Assembly: GCA_031841125.1 (NCBI GenBank) | Contig: CM063109.1 | Span: forward strand, 36,398,038 to 36,462,037 | DNA length: 64,000 nucleotides | Reading direction: 5' to 3' | Source of the DNA: Acanthococcus lagerstroemiae | Taxonomy: Eukaryota > Arthropoda > Insecta > Hemiptera > Eriococcidae | Part shown: positions 44,113 through 54,921 of the stretch, piece by piece | Numbering within the stretch: the stretch's first letter is position 1 | Layout of the letters: each line of letters opens with the position of its first letter | The notes under the pieces: generated by a model | Told to the model about the DNA's origin: nothing | The model's input: only the letters and a program-made list of their open reading frames with translations | Database searches by the model: none | Position numbers and translations under genes: made by a program

Positions 44113-45647
44113 AGTAGAGGTAACATGTATGTTCTGGCGCAGTCTTAGATGTCTCAGTTTTTCCTCAACTTTTCATCACTTCTAAATACCTTGTAACTTT
44201 GTTAAGTTTTGACGTATAATATATTTGTCAATTTTTCAATCAAAATTAAACTATTGTCACTCAATTTTTCATAAAATCGAGTAATAAGTTTTTGAATGTT
44301 GGTATCAATTTTCTATTAATTTCCTACATTTTTTCAAGTTTTCTTCAGTTTTATATACCTGGAGATTTTCATTGTGGCACAGTTGAAGATTTCTCAGTTT
44401 TAGCTCACATTTCATCACTTGCATAAATCTCAAAAATTCCTCAAGTTTCTATTGTAAAAATTCATCTGTATTCAGCAGACTAATACGTCATTCTCTCCCA
44501 ATTTTTTCTGTAAGTCAAATTATGAAGTTTTCAATTTTTTGTATTTTGTATATTTTCTCTATTTTTCTACCTCCTACACAGATGATAATTTCCGTTCTAG
44601 CGCAGTGAAAGATTTCTCACTTTTTCATTCAGTTTTCTTCACTTTTAAAAATGTCAAAAATTCTTCACCTTTCCACATCAAGATTCCCCTCATTTTCATA
44701 AGAAAACTAGGTCATTTTCTCACAATTTTTGTCTGGTCGAGCTATAAAATTTTCAATTTTTTATATAAATTTTTATAAATTTTTTAAATCTTCCTACACA
44801 GATGATGATTTTTGTTCTAGCTCAGTGACTTTTTTTCGTATACAAAAATCTTATAAAATGTATCATCTTTTCCTCACAATCTTCTATCAAGTCCGGTTAC
44901 GAAATTTTCAGTTTTCTGTATCAATTTCATATCAGTTTGATATAAAATGTATCATTTTTACTTGTCAAGTCCAGTTATGAAATATTCAATTTTTGTATCA
45001 ATTTTTTTTTAAATCTACTTTTCTGTATTCTATATCCAATCAACACAAGTTACTAAAATTCTTTTTCTATAAATGGAGGTCTATAAAGATTCCTTTTTAG
45101 ATGAATATTTCATTTTGAGAATATTATACCATATTTTAAAGTACCATTTGAGCGGACAAGATCAAACTATGAAACATTGATGGATCCAGTTTCAGATAAA
45201 ATTCAACATTTACCAGAATCTAAAAGAATAAAATATACTAAATTTATGATGAATATTATTGCTCACCTGAGTGTCTTATCAAGAATATTATTGAAAATGA
45301 AATAGAAAATTCAGATTTAAGATCAGATGTTGAAATAAATTATACAGAAAATTCATCCTCTTCTGATTCAATATCTGATTCTAATAAATCATCCTTTCTT
45401 ATTGGTGTATATAAAACTTGAAAAAATGTAGGAAATTAATAGAAAATTGATACCCACATTCAAAAATCTAATTACTCGATTTTATGAAAAATTGAGTAAA
45501 AATAGTTTAATTTTGATTGAAAAATTGACAAATATTATACATCAAAACTTAACAAATTTACAAGATACGAGTATTTAGAAGTGATGAAAAGTTGAGGAAA
45601 AACTGAGAAATCTAAGATTGCGCCAGAACATACATGTTACCTCTACT
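44113..45647. mobile_element. Long-TIR element (about 240-bp arms)
   Basis: AGTAGAGGTAACATGTATGT at the left and its complement at the right start arms that remain alignable for about 240 bp (ATTTCTCAGTTTTTCC-TCAACTTTTCATCACTTCTAAATA, TTAAGTTTTGA, CAATTTTTCAATCAAAATTAAACTA, CTACATTTTTTCAAGTTTT in shared order). TA lies at both borders if the ends are taken at GAGGTAAC. The interior has repeated GATGATTTTTGTTCTAG-CAGTGA strings and one coding remnant. Confidence 0.8.
45141..45305 (+). pseudogene. BESS-motif-like remnant of a transposon accessory protein
   Basis: A 54-codon open piece contains ETLMDPVSDKIQHLPESKRI followed by KYTKFMMNIIAHL. The spacing of hydrophobics, the LPxxKR turn and the following basic helix resemble the BESS motif found with MADF/Myb-SANT proteins, including those of PIF/Harbinger elements. 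A shifted frame just downstream continues with an acidic, serine-rich tail (SPECLIKNIIENEIENSD). The identification is by eye and tentative. Confidence 0.35.
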
Positions 45648-45649
45648 CA

Positions 45650-45745
45650 TGTCCCGTCATCTTTTTGCTGTAATGTGGCTGTAATTAATGTGCTAAAACA
45701 CATTCTGAAATGCTTTTTTTGATAGTTGGGGATTTTAACGCTCCC
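45650..45745. repeat. Dispersed repeat family A, copy 3
   Basis: GTAATTAATGTGCTAAAACA and CATTCTGAAATGCTTTTTTTG match the 15225 and 33460 copies. It begins within a few bases of the end of the long-TIR element. Confidence 0.55.
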
Positions 45746-45759
45746 TCTCGTTCGTACAC

Positions 45760-46050
45760 TGGTAGACATGCAAAATTTATCACTTTGTAGACACGACATT
45801 GCGATTGAATTTGATAGAAAATTCGAATTACTACGTCGACATCTTACTTTTACATCGAACTTTGCATCGACTTCGACGCAGAATTTTATTCAGAAATCGA
45901 CTTTGACATGGTAACTCGATTTTAGTATCGGATTCTACATCAAATTCGACCGCAATGACGTATTGACTACATGATGGATTTTAAATGTCGACAAAAAGTT
46001 GATTTTTGTATCGACTGTGTTTCGAGGGGAATCACAGAAGGCAATCTGTT
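45760..46050. repeat. Dispersed repeat family B, copy 2
   Basis: TCGA-rich DNA (CTACGTCGACATC, CATCGACTTCGACGCAGAATT, CGATTTTAGTATCGGATTCT) similar to 22000-22400, largely in inverted relation. Not coding. Confidence 0.45.
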
Positions 46051-47632
46051 TTTCCGAGCTGAATGTACTTGGAAACTGACAAAATGACCTTTACTTCAGG
46101 AACGTGTTATAACCTACCTAACAAACTGGTTTCCTATTGTTGCCGATGTGAAAAAACGTTATTGCGTGAATTGCCACTGACCTATGCAAATTTCACGCAA
46201 ATATTGTTGCGTATTTCCTTTCCTAGAACTGTGTCACTTCTTACAGTACAGTTTCCTGCGATATTTACCTATACCTTAATGTATGCTTCATTGCTCGTGA
46301 TATCATGATATTAAGGATAATATTCCGAAGCGGAGATAATGAAAGAAGGGGATGCAAATCCAACTAGCAAGAAAAAGGGGAAACTGTAAAGCTATAGGTA
46401 GATATCAGTATTTTTCATGATCCCGTGGTACTCATATATAATAACTTAATATCTGCGAATTTATATTAGGAAGGTATTCCCACATCACCAGTATTACCTG
46501 GATGGTGGATTATTAATGGAGATATCACAGTGGTACTATATTACCTATTGAGTATCCAGGTGATTATTTCTTTGTAAACATTTTGGGACATCAATACATC
46601 ATCTCAGCATCATACTGATACTTTACAGTTTCCCTTCTTTATGCTAGCTGAGAAGAAAATAAGAAAAGTCAAGCACTACCGTGAAAGTCAGTGAATAAAC
46701 ACATAAGACTAAGAACTGAATGTTGGGGGAGGGGCGGGGAAGGCCTGAGTAATGACTATTGAGGGGGGGGGGATAATGATCGATGCAAGGGTCTCAACCC
46801 CATCATTACACTACAATTCTAATAGTTCGGTAAACAATACTGAACTTCACTATAGATAACAAATTTGTTGCAGACATTACCTATATAATGTAGGAAATAA
46901 AGCCTATAAGTCCGTAGTTAGCCCATTTCTATAAGAAAGTATCTAATTTTCTTTATATGCTATCACAGGCGTATCACGTGAACAAAGAATTTTCTCGAGT
47001 GGCCAAGTCTTAGCAAAATATAGGGACGGCCTCATTTTGGGAAAGAAAATCAAATAGAAAGTGGGAGGGAGATGAGAAAGAAAATAATTGCATTCTCAGT
47101 TAATATAATATGTATACTTCCCGATGCGCAAAATCCGACCAGTTACCCGGGTAACTAAAGGGGACCGAGGGTAATCTGAGCGTACCTCGAGTGTAACAAA
47201 TGGGGTAACTTTTCCACTGATAACTGATTGCGCATTGGGTTCATACTTTGTAATATGTATAGCATTTTCCTCATTGTATTCGCTCAAACTTAAAAGATCG
47301 GATGATGTGACAATTGAGAATGACTCAGAATAGACTTCAGTAGCGTAAAAGCAAGTTCTCCTGGGAGGGGAAGGGAGAATAAATGAATACGCTTCTGTTA
47401 AAATGGTGGCACATCTACAAAATTTCACCCAAATTCAACTTGACAAGCAAAACTGAAAAGAAAATAAATTTGAAAAAGTGTCTGGAGTCTAAAATGTTAG
47501 TTGACAAGCTCTAGAATTTTACGTATCCCCTTGCCTCTGAAGGGGAAATACATGAATACATCCCCAACCCCTGTCTCTCCTTCATTTACGCCCCTGATAG
47601 ACTTCCAGTGCAGAGTACAGTACAGTCAAGTA
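46051..47632. other. No gene recognised
   Basis: Contains a G run near 46765 and an open antisense frame of 110 codons (47096-47428) of mixed composition with no recognised domain or splice context. No transposon ends were found. Confidence 0.4.
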
Positions 47633-48535
47633 GGAGAGACCGGGGCTAGTTGTCCGCAGGATAACTTGTCTCAACCTTTATAACTCCCGTGTAAACGGTG
47701 CTTTTTCAAACCTAATGACATCACAGGACTCCGTAATGTACCAACGCATTAACCATACTTGGTAAACCTCGCGATTATGGAACCGACCTAAGTTATTGTG
47801 GTTTGATACATTTTATAAGCAAGAAGTTCCCTCTCATGAGTGTAATATTTTGTACTAGCAAAAATCAAATACTGTGTGGTACGTAGAATTTCTTCAGCTA
47901 TCTTTGGGTGTATTAAAACCTAAAATTACATTTATCCTCCCCCCCCCCCAAAAAAAAAAAACTGTACTTTCTAAACCCCTCAATCCGGGACAAGTTGTCC
48001 CGTTCCAAAAATTATCAATTAATGCGAATTTTGTTACATGTTTTTAGAAAATGGTACGAAAATACGTTCCTAAGACATTTCAGCACATTATTAGCGCAAG
48101 ACTTTCAGACGTACCCCATCATGTATGACAACTTACCCGGGTATGGGTCAAGTTGTCACAAAAAAAGTAGCCGCGCTTAAGAATATTTGAGGCCAACCGT
48201 ATGAAATTTTTTTTTTTTTTATACGCCATATTGTAGCCACAATTTAAGCCTAATTTGAAGTTTTTCGGTCCAAATAGTTTCTGCACATTTTTAGCTCGAA
48301 ACAATTTACCCCATCATGTGTGACAACTTACCCGGGTATGAGGCAAGTTGTCACAAAAAAAGTAGCCACGCTTTAAAATGTTTGGGGCCAGCCGTACGAA
48401 AGACTTTTTTTATACGCCATTTTGTAGCCAAGGGTTGTAGATACAATTTGAGCCTAATTTGGAGTCTCTCGGTCCAATAGTTTTTTCAGAATTTTGAAAT
48501 TTCTAAATATTGTGACAACTAACCCCAGTCTTCCC
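47633..48535. mobile_element. TA-flanked TIR element with internal 195-bp duplication
   Basis: GGAGAGACCGGGGCTAGTTG and its inverted partner CAACTAACCCCAGTCTTCCC are bordered by TA (47631-47632, 48536-48537). Inside, ACCCCATCATGTATGACAAC at 48113 recurs as ACCCCATCATGTGTGACAAC at 48308 with the following 150 or so bases, a tandem duplication of period 195. GACAACTTACCCGGGTATG strings echo the ends. No transposase. Confidence 0.8.
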
Positions 48536-48850
48536 TATACAGTCTTATGTACTCATAGCATTGTTACTCAGTATATATCTTAGTAGAAAGAGGAAATCAA
48601 AAATGAGTGGTAACCAAATAGTTCTCTGAGACAAAGAAACTAACCAAATTTTTTTCAATTTTTTTTTTTTTTTCCTTTAAACTAAAAGACTTGAACAAAT
48701 AAAATTTACAATTAAAAAAACTTACCCTCACATTTTGATAATGACTTCAAAGATTCTTTCAATAAAGAAACGTAGTCCCATGTTCGATTTCTGTTTAATG
48801 CGGCAGGCTGAAAAATTTTTTAATCTGAAAAACTAGTTTTTGATCTTAGT

Positions 48851-49103
48851 TGGACGCTATTCAGCAAAAGGGAACCAACCAACATTTGTAAACAAAATGA
48901 GTTATTAGTATCGTTGGAAAGAGCGTAAAAAGTAGAATTTTTCAAAATTGGGCCCCCAATTCAAAAATGTGTACTCACGTTGAAAAAAGCTTATCAGTAA
49001 ACGCTATGGCATAAATAGTTTCTACATGGCTATTGAACTTCGAATCACGTGTTCTTAAAAATCGGATTTTGCTAGTTGGTTCCTTTTTGCTGAATAGCGT
49101 CCA
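48851..49103. mobile_element. TGGACGCT MITE, copy 1
   Basis: Ends TGGACGCTATTCAGCAAAAG and CTGAATAGCGTCCA are inverted, with GGGAACCAACC/GGTTCC following. It shares AACATTTGTAAACAAAATGA, TTGGAAAGAGCGTAAAAAGT and AAAAATGTGTACTCAC with copies at 50066 and 57712. Non-coding. Confidence 0.8.
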
Positions 49104-49567
49104 GTTGGCAGTGGGGGTCTGAAGTATTTATCCTAGTGTCGATATAGTCCTTGAAATTTTTCTTTCAATTAAGTACATTAATAAACAGTTCTACTGAAAT
49201 TTCATGTTCTCCAACAATAATTCAGAATTACTTGAGAACATCTTTGTACGCAAGAAAATTTTAATTCTTACACCTTATCAAGTATGAATCACTATTTAAC
49301 TACGAATTGCGATTATGATGATATAATCAATAACACTCTGCAACACCGAGAATTCCCTGAGAAGAAAAAACAACTTTTCTAGGCCTAGAATATTGAAATG
49401 TGTCGATTAGTATGGAAAATATTCAACAACATATCCCGATCTGCGAATTTTTCAGAAAAAGTGCTCAAATGTGACATGATAATTTCAGCACTTTTTTGTA
49501 CAATTTGTGACAATTAATTCCACCAATCAGAGACGAGAACGGGTTTTTGTCAGTCTGCTGCCACCAG

Positions 49568-49775
49568 TGTCACAACTGGGCAGTTTTTAATACCATTTGT
49601 GACAGAAATGTGCTCATTTGTGACAGAAATGTGCTCATTTGTGTCAATTTAAAAAATGTCACGTTTAAGCAGTTTTTTGCTTACTGGGCAGTTTTTAATA
49701 CCACTTGTGACAGAAATGTGCTCATTTGTGCCATTTTAATAAGTGTCACATTTACGCAGTTTTTTGCTCGCCTCT
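49568..49775. repeat. Tandem GTGACAGAAATGTGCTCATT repeats
   Basis: Two copies of a roughly 110-bp block (CTGGGCAGTTTTTAATACCA ... GCAGTTTTTTGCT) lie head to tail; the first contains a further short duplication of TTGTGACAGAAATGTGCTCA. The open frame across it is repetitive and not considered a gene. Confidence 0.7.
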
Positions 49776-50065
49776 GCAGGCGCTGGTTATAGCCCCCGCT
49801 GCACCCTCAATTGTGAGCATCGCATAGGTATATTACATATATTACAGAAATATATTTCTGCCATAAGAATAAATAAATACACGATACCGCAAAGCGAGTG
49901 TGGTAGGAGCGCGATAACAATGTAAATAATGTAGTCAATATTTACAAAAAGCACGTAGAAAATGTATATTTTACATACATACAACAAAATAATAATTATA
50001 GATAGGTACTAAAAATAAAGTACAGGACTATAAAAACAACCCCTGACTAAGTTGTTCAACTTAAT

Positions 50066-50240
50066 TGGACGCTATATTCAGCGTCAAGGAACCAACCAAC
50101 ATTTGTAAACAAAATGAGTTATTAGTATGTTTGGAAAGAGCGTAAAAAGTAGAATTTTTCAAAATTGGGCTGCCGATTCAAAAATGTGTACTCACATTGA
50201 AAAATGCTTATCAGTAAACGCTATGTCATATAGTTTCTAC
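50066..50240. mobile_element. TGGACGCT MITE, copy 2 (truncated)
   Basis: Starts TGGACGCTATATTCAGCGTC and follows copy 1 closely (AACCAACCAACATTTGTAAA, TTGGAAAGAGCGTAAAAAGT, TCAGTAAACGCTATG) but lacks the right-hand terminus. Confidence 0.75.
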
Positions 50241-50490
50241 CAAAATATTGAGTTCTTATTTATATGCACTTTTGGTTTTGGTTGATGTTGGAGCGCTCCT
50301 TCTCAGAATACAAACTGCCAGCAATTCCAAAATGCACGGATATTATTCTCTCAGCGCAGTGCAATCACAAAATACAGGTATCATGCAGCTATGTTGATTC
50401 CAGCTTATCTATCAGGTGAACAAGCGTAGATACTTATAAAGGATGTTATTCTACAGAAAAATTCCGCCAGCAAAGATCATCCGGAGGAAG

Positions 50491-50726
50491 ATTATTATAT
50501 ACTTATCCTGTGTATTTTTTCCTCTTTCAGCCTGTTCTGTTATTTGGAGAGCTTCATCGTCTATATACGATCGAGTATATTTTGAAATCACTGGTGAACA
50601 GCGTGAGGAACATACACGCGCTGTTTACCAGTGATTTTGAAATATATACTCGTATATATACTAAGAAGCTCCAAATAACAGAACAGACTGAAAGAGGAAA
50701 AATACACAGGATAATAATTATAATTA
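50491..50726. repeat. Long hairpin, about 105-bp arms
   Basis: Left arm (CCTGTGTATTTTTTCCTCTT, CTGTTCTGTTATTTGGAG, TTTTGAAATCACTGGTGAAC, AGCG) and right arm are inverted with few mismatches, leaving a loop of about 15 bases (TGAGGAACATACACG). A transcript would form a long near-perfect duplex. Open frames on both strands through it are mirror products of the symmetry. Confidence 0.82.
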
Positions 50727-51170
50727 GGTAACTTACTCGTTTTCATTGTAGCCATGTATTTCATTAGCACACGTGGTGGTCAAGGAGCACAGCAACACAC
50801 GAACGAAATATATTTAAATATAAAATCATAAATTATAAGTAGTCGTCAAATTTCAAATTAAAACACAGAAATGAGAGCACAATCACAATCCCAGTTAGTA
50901 CAAGACAATATATGTTCAAAGTTGAATTTAAGTATAACGATTAATTATTTAATTTCTAGGTTCTCTCAAATTGCCACAAATAAGCAGTTTTCTGCTTAAA
51001 TATTACAACATAAACTGTCACACATAAGCATATGTGTGACATATTTCCAGTGATAAAAGGGGCGGATCTAAATATTTACCACACTTTTACCACAAATTGG
51101 CGAAATTTACAGACTTGAGCACTTTTTTTTGCCACAGATAGTGTCACAAGCTTAAAAACGCAGATCGGGA

Positions 51171-52584
51171 TGTATATGTAGGTAATCGGCGAATACTGAG
51201 ACATCTAATCTTAAGTATTTAAGAACTACTTTTAACGTGTCTATATTTGCTAATCACCTTGTTCTAGATCTGCTATTTACATTGATTCCGAATCTATTTA
51301 TACCGATTTGACCTAAACATCCTCAGTTCGTCCGCAACATGACCTTTGAAGTAGCCAAAAGAGTTATTTTTGGTATTCTTCGAGTTCATTTCTAACCCAG
51401 TTATAAACTGGTAAGAAATTGACGAATAGCAGTTTCTAGATAAATAATTTTTCGAGGATATTCTCAACCATTGATGATTACTTCAGTTATTTTCACTCTT
51501 CACCCCTTCCTCTCAACAAAATTCTTCGGGCGATGAAAAAGTACAGGGGTGGCCAATGGTATGTCGCCTTGAGTGACCTAATTCGCCCCTGTAGCATCGG
51601 TTCCGTGTTTCACATTCGGCCAAATCTAAAATTGTAGATGGCACTGATGAGAAATATTTCTGATTGTTGTTTGAAATTACTGACACATTGCCACATTGTC
51701 AGCGTCACTTTTTCCACGTCATATAGGAGTCACACTTCGTTGATTAGGTGAACAATTTCATCTTGCGTACCACTGTATAAGAGTATCGTTGGGATGGAGA
51801 TGAAAAACATTACTTTCTGAAAGCTAAACTGATGAGATACAATGAAACTATCTTCATATATTAAAAAATATATATATTTACGATTTAAAAAATATTCGTC
51901 GGCAGTGCTACCATCAATAGGAACATTCTATTTTTCAGATGACGGCAATACCGCAGGTTTCCTTGGCTACTAATTACAAACATGCTTATTGCTCGTAGGT
52001 ATTTCCTTATAGTAGGTATCTAACTGCGTTTTAAGATTTTCGGATCTCATGTACACACATTCTGATTTATGTAGGTTACAACTTTCTTATATAAATACAT
52101 CTTTCATCAGTAAAATATTCGTATCTGAAAGAAACAATAGGTAATGTTGGTTCACTACTCACTGCATGGCATCGAATGGAGAATTGCATTTTCAGAGTCA
52201 GTCGTGGCGAATGGCAGTGGACCAAAAGAGAATGGACCAATGAAAGTTTTGCTTTCGGCTTGATCTTCACCGTCAGTTACATAGTCGCAGCCGACATTTT
52301 CTATACTCGTACAATCCGTTGCTTCTGCGCGCATAAACCAGACATTTAAATATCAGAAAGCAGTAACAACCATTGGTACTTGAAACTTACTGACTCCTAC
52401 ACAAACTGAAATTAACTATGGTACGAGGTAGAATGTTTCCACAAACACTTTTGTAAAAAAATGACCTGAAACTTTGAGTTTCTGTGTAACAATGCAGCAG
52501 TTGTGACTAAGATTCTGTAAACTTTGTATGGGCATTCTCATCCGCCATTTTGATCCCAACTTTTTCCATTACCTGAACGCATAT
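51171..52584. other. No gene recognised
   Basis: No domain, splice-consistent exon or TIR pair was recognised. ACAGGGGTGGC at 51543 and GCCCCTGTA near 51584 form a minor inverted pair. Confidence 0.4.
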
Positions 52585-52962
52585 CCACGGCCACCTCTAT
52601 AGAAGGCCGTATAACTAGATGTTTGGCAACGCTGCGTGAAGGTCTATGTTTACACATGTTGTTATGGAAAAAACATTGAAAAATACGAATAATCGGTTCT
52701 TTTGCAAATACAGTGAGTTTCGCGAAAAAATTGAAGAGAAAATAATTTAAAGAGCAAACGATTTTAAATTTTTTGAGCCAACTCTCAATGGAATCGGTTG
52801 ATTATGGAACAAGTAGCGATTGCTTGAAAATTAAAAGTCGGATAGAGGACGAAGTGCAGTACCGTTACACTTTGCCTCTCGCACACCGAAACGTCTACCG
52901 TAGTAGGTCGAATTCAGTGTTGTCACATTAGCTTATAGGGCCTTCTATAGAGGTGGCCGTGG
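52585..52962. mobile_element. TIR MITE (CCACGGCCACCTCTATAGAAGG type)
   Basis: CCACGGCCACCTCTATAGAA followed by GGCC is perfectly mirrored at 52939-52962. CATAT or GCATAT precedes the left end and CATAT follows the right end, a possible 5-bp duplication. The 378-bp element is non-coding. Confidence 0.75.
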
Positions 52963-53100
52963 CATATCACAGAACATGTCGCAAGCAATGAATCGAGGTT
53001 GCACTAAGGCGCTGTAGTACAATTATAGAGCCGTATAGTTTCACATAGGTGTGCTAGGCCGCCATTTTGGTTCAGGTTTTGTTGTTACCAGAGATGTCAG

Positions 53101-53638
53101 TAGGGCTGTCAAAAATATGCCTAAAAACAGGTGAAATATGCGCATGTTTTTTTTTTTTTGGTCACTAAATATGCCAAAAATATTCTGTAATAAGTCGAAA
53201 TATTCCAAAATATGTTGCTTTAGTATGGGGGTATCATTTTTGAGGGGGAAATGAGTAGATTACAACGGCAACATTGTTCTAGGAGTTTTCTCTACTGGCG
53301 CGACAAACAACAGTGAACTAAACAATGTTGCCACAACCAAATAACTTTCATTTTCTCCAACGTTTATGACTTACTACTAGTGCTGTTTGCAGTAAAATGG
53401 GGAAAAAATTAATAAATACAACATAATGTAGTCGTGGCTGTTCAATATGCCCAAAAATGCAAAAATTTAGAAACTTTGATAAAAGTATGCTCAAAATATG
53501 CCAAAAATACCCACCAAATATGCAATTTTAAATAGGGCTTATTGTATTCAGAATTATACGTTTCGCAGAGATATCTTAAATATGCTCAACTTGCTTCATA
53601 GAGGAAAAATATGCCAAAGTATACTTTTGACAGACCTA
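53101..53638. mobile_element. hAT-like MITE with perfect 8-bp TSD
   Basis: TAGGGCTGTCAAAAATATGC and CTTTTGACAGACCTA ends are flanked by identical GATGTCAG (53093-53100, 53639-53646). ATATGCC/AAAATATG motifs are dense near both ends, placing it with 1393-2001 and 10233-12542. No transposase. Confidence 0.87.
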
Positions 53639-53659
53639 GATGTCAGCGTTCCCCAAAAA

Positions 53660-54125
53660 TATGAACGCGTTCACATCCGTTCTTGTTCATGTGAGGAGAA
53701 GAACGCGTTCACTTCATTCTCATTTGTGGAGGTGCTCCATTTGTGAACGCGTTCTCATTTGCAAACGGGAGTTGAGCAGTTGACATCTCTGACTGTAGTC
53801 ATTCCTATCTCCGTTTTCTGCGTTCTCGTTCACAAAATGAAACGAACGCGTTCCTGCCCGTTTTTGTTCATGTGAAAAGAAGAACGCGTTCACTTTGTTC
53901 TTGTTTATGGAGGTGCTCCATTTGTGAGCACGTTCCCGTTCGCAAATGGGAGTTGACATCTATGACTGTAGTCATTCCTCTCTCCATTCTTGTTCACAAA
54001 ATGAAACAAACGCGTTCCTGCCCGTTTGCGTTCATGTGAGAAGAAGAACGCGTTCACTTTGTTCTCATTTGTGAAGATTCTCCGTTTGTGAACGCGTTCC
54101 CGTTCACAAACGGGAGTTGACATCT
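53660..54125. repeat. Minisatellite with repeated GAACGCGTTC palindromes
   Basis: Nearly three tandem units of roughly 165-180 bp, each with GTTCATGTGA-AAGAAGAACGCGTTC, TTTGTGAACGCGTTC, GGGAGTTGACATCT and GTAGTCATTCCT. The perfect 10-bp palindrome GAACGCGTTC occurs seven times (for example 53663, 53701, 53745) plus two one-base variants. The antisense frames through it repeat with the DNA and are probably not genes. Confidence 0.82.
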
Positions 54126-54811
54126 CTGATTTTAGGATTTTACCAACGCATTAAATACACAGCATCGCGCAGTATCATTCGCTCTAAAAGTTTTCAAAAA
54201 GCTGAACCAAAATGGTGGCCTAGCATACCCGTGCGGAATTACATAGCCTTAGTACAATAGGTAGGACGGACTGATAACAAGGGGACAACTTCCTTATCAT
54301 GTATAACGGTGAACATGCTGAACTAAAAAGGGAATCGTTTCCTTTTGAGCAGTAAATTTCACGTTTGTATTGAAATTGTACATTTGGGTATACTGCCTGA
54401 GCTTCAGAAATAACGGGTTATACCTGAATGCTTGAATGGTCTTTAACCCACGTTTCTATTTTGTCAGTTTCCTGGAATCAAACTCCCAATGAAATACCAC
54501 ACAGCGGTGTTGAAAGTTAATCTGTATAATATAATGAAAGAACGGCCTCTTAAATTCGCGATATAAAGACTAATATCGATTCAAATCAAATGATTGTAGG
54601 GTAAGTAAATAAAAGAAACCGGCGCTAAATGCGTCCATACCATTAGATGTTATAGTCTTGTGATACGTAATGAAGTTGTCGCCCTGTTATCAGTCCATCA
54701 AACCTATTGTACTACAACGCCTTAGTTGCTCGGGGAATGAAAGGATAGAAATTGTTGCTGAGCATACCTACACGAAGTTTACAAAGCCCTTGTTGTGACT
54801 GCTTATTTAAG

Positions 54812-54817
54812 TTTATT
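54812..54817 (-). promoter_or_regulatory. Polyadenylation signal of the cuticular protein gene
   Basis: AATAAA on the reverse strand, about 105 bp beyond the stop codon at 54922-54924. It supports 54922 as the real 3' end of the gene. Confidence 0.6.
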
Positions 54818-54921
54818 TTCTTAGCTCGCCTTCTTCCCGCCCGATTCGCCACGACTGCATCATCTTCAGTTTATATGGGACAAAATCAACACTCAGACTA
54901 GATCATAATTATAGGTATTCA

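Larger units (their letters stand above)
49434..51170. mobile_element. Composite element with TCCCGATCTGCG ends
   Basis: TCCCGATCTGCG at 49434 and CGCAGATCGGGA at 51159-51170 are perfect 12-bp inverted ends. Next to each lie AGTGCTCAAATGTGACA- and GAGCACTTTTTT-type motifs, repeated many times inside (TTGTGACAGAAATGTGCTCA). It contains a truncated TGGACGCT MITE (50066-50240) and a long hairpin (50491-50726). No target duplication is evident, so the superfamily is unknown. Confidence 0.6.
53027..54252. mobile_element. TIR element enclosing a hAT MITE and a minisatellite
   Basis: The left end region GTGCTAGGCCGCCATTTTGG and the right CCAAAATGGTGGCCTAGCAT are inverted over about 50 bp in total, including diverged outermost bases. 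The duplicated TTCAG/CTGAA edges extend inward. Exact ends and target duplication are unclear. It contains the hAT-like element 53101-53638 and the repeats at 53660-54125. Confidence 0.6.

Noticed and set aside
47096..47428. 110-codon antisense ORF
   Set aside because: No domain, no homologous repeat, no splice context; judged a chance frame.
53720..54123. Antisense repeat proteins with CERERVHK units
   Set aside because: Produced by the GAACGCGTTC minisatellite; the frames are interrupted and there is no start or splice context.
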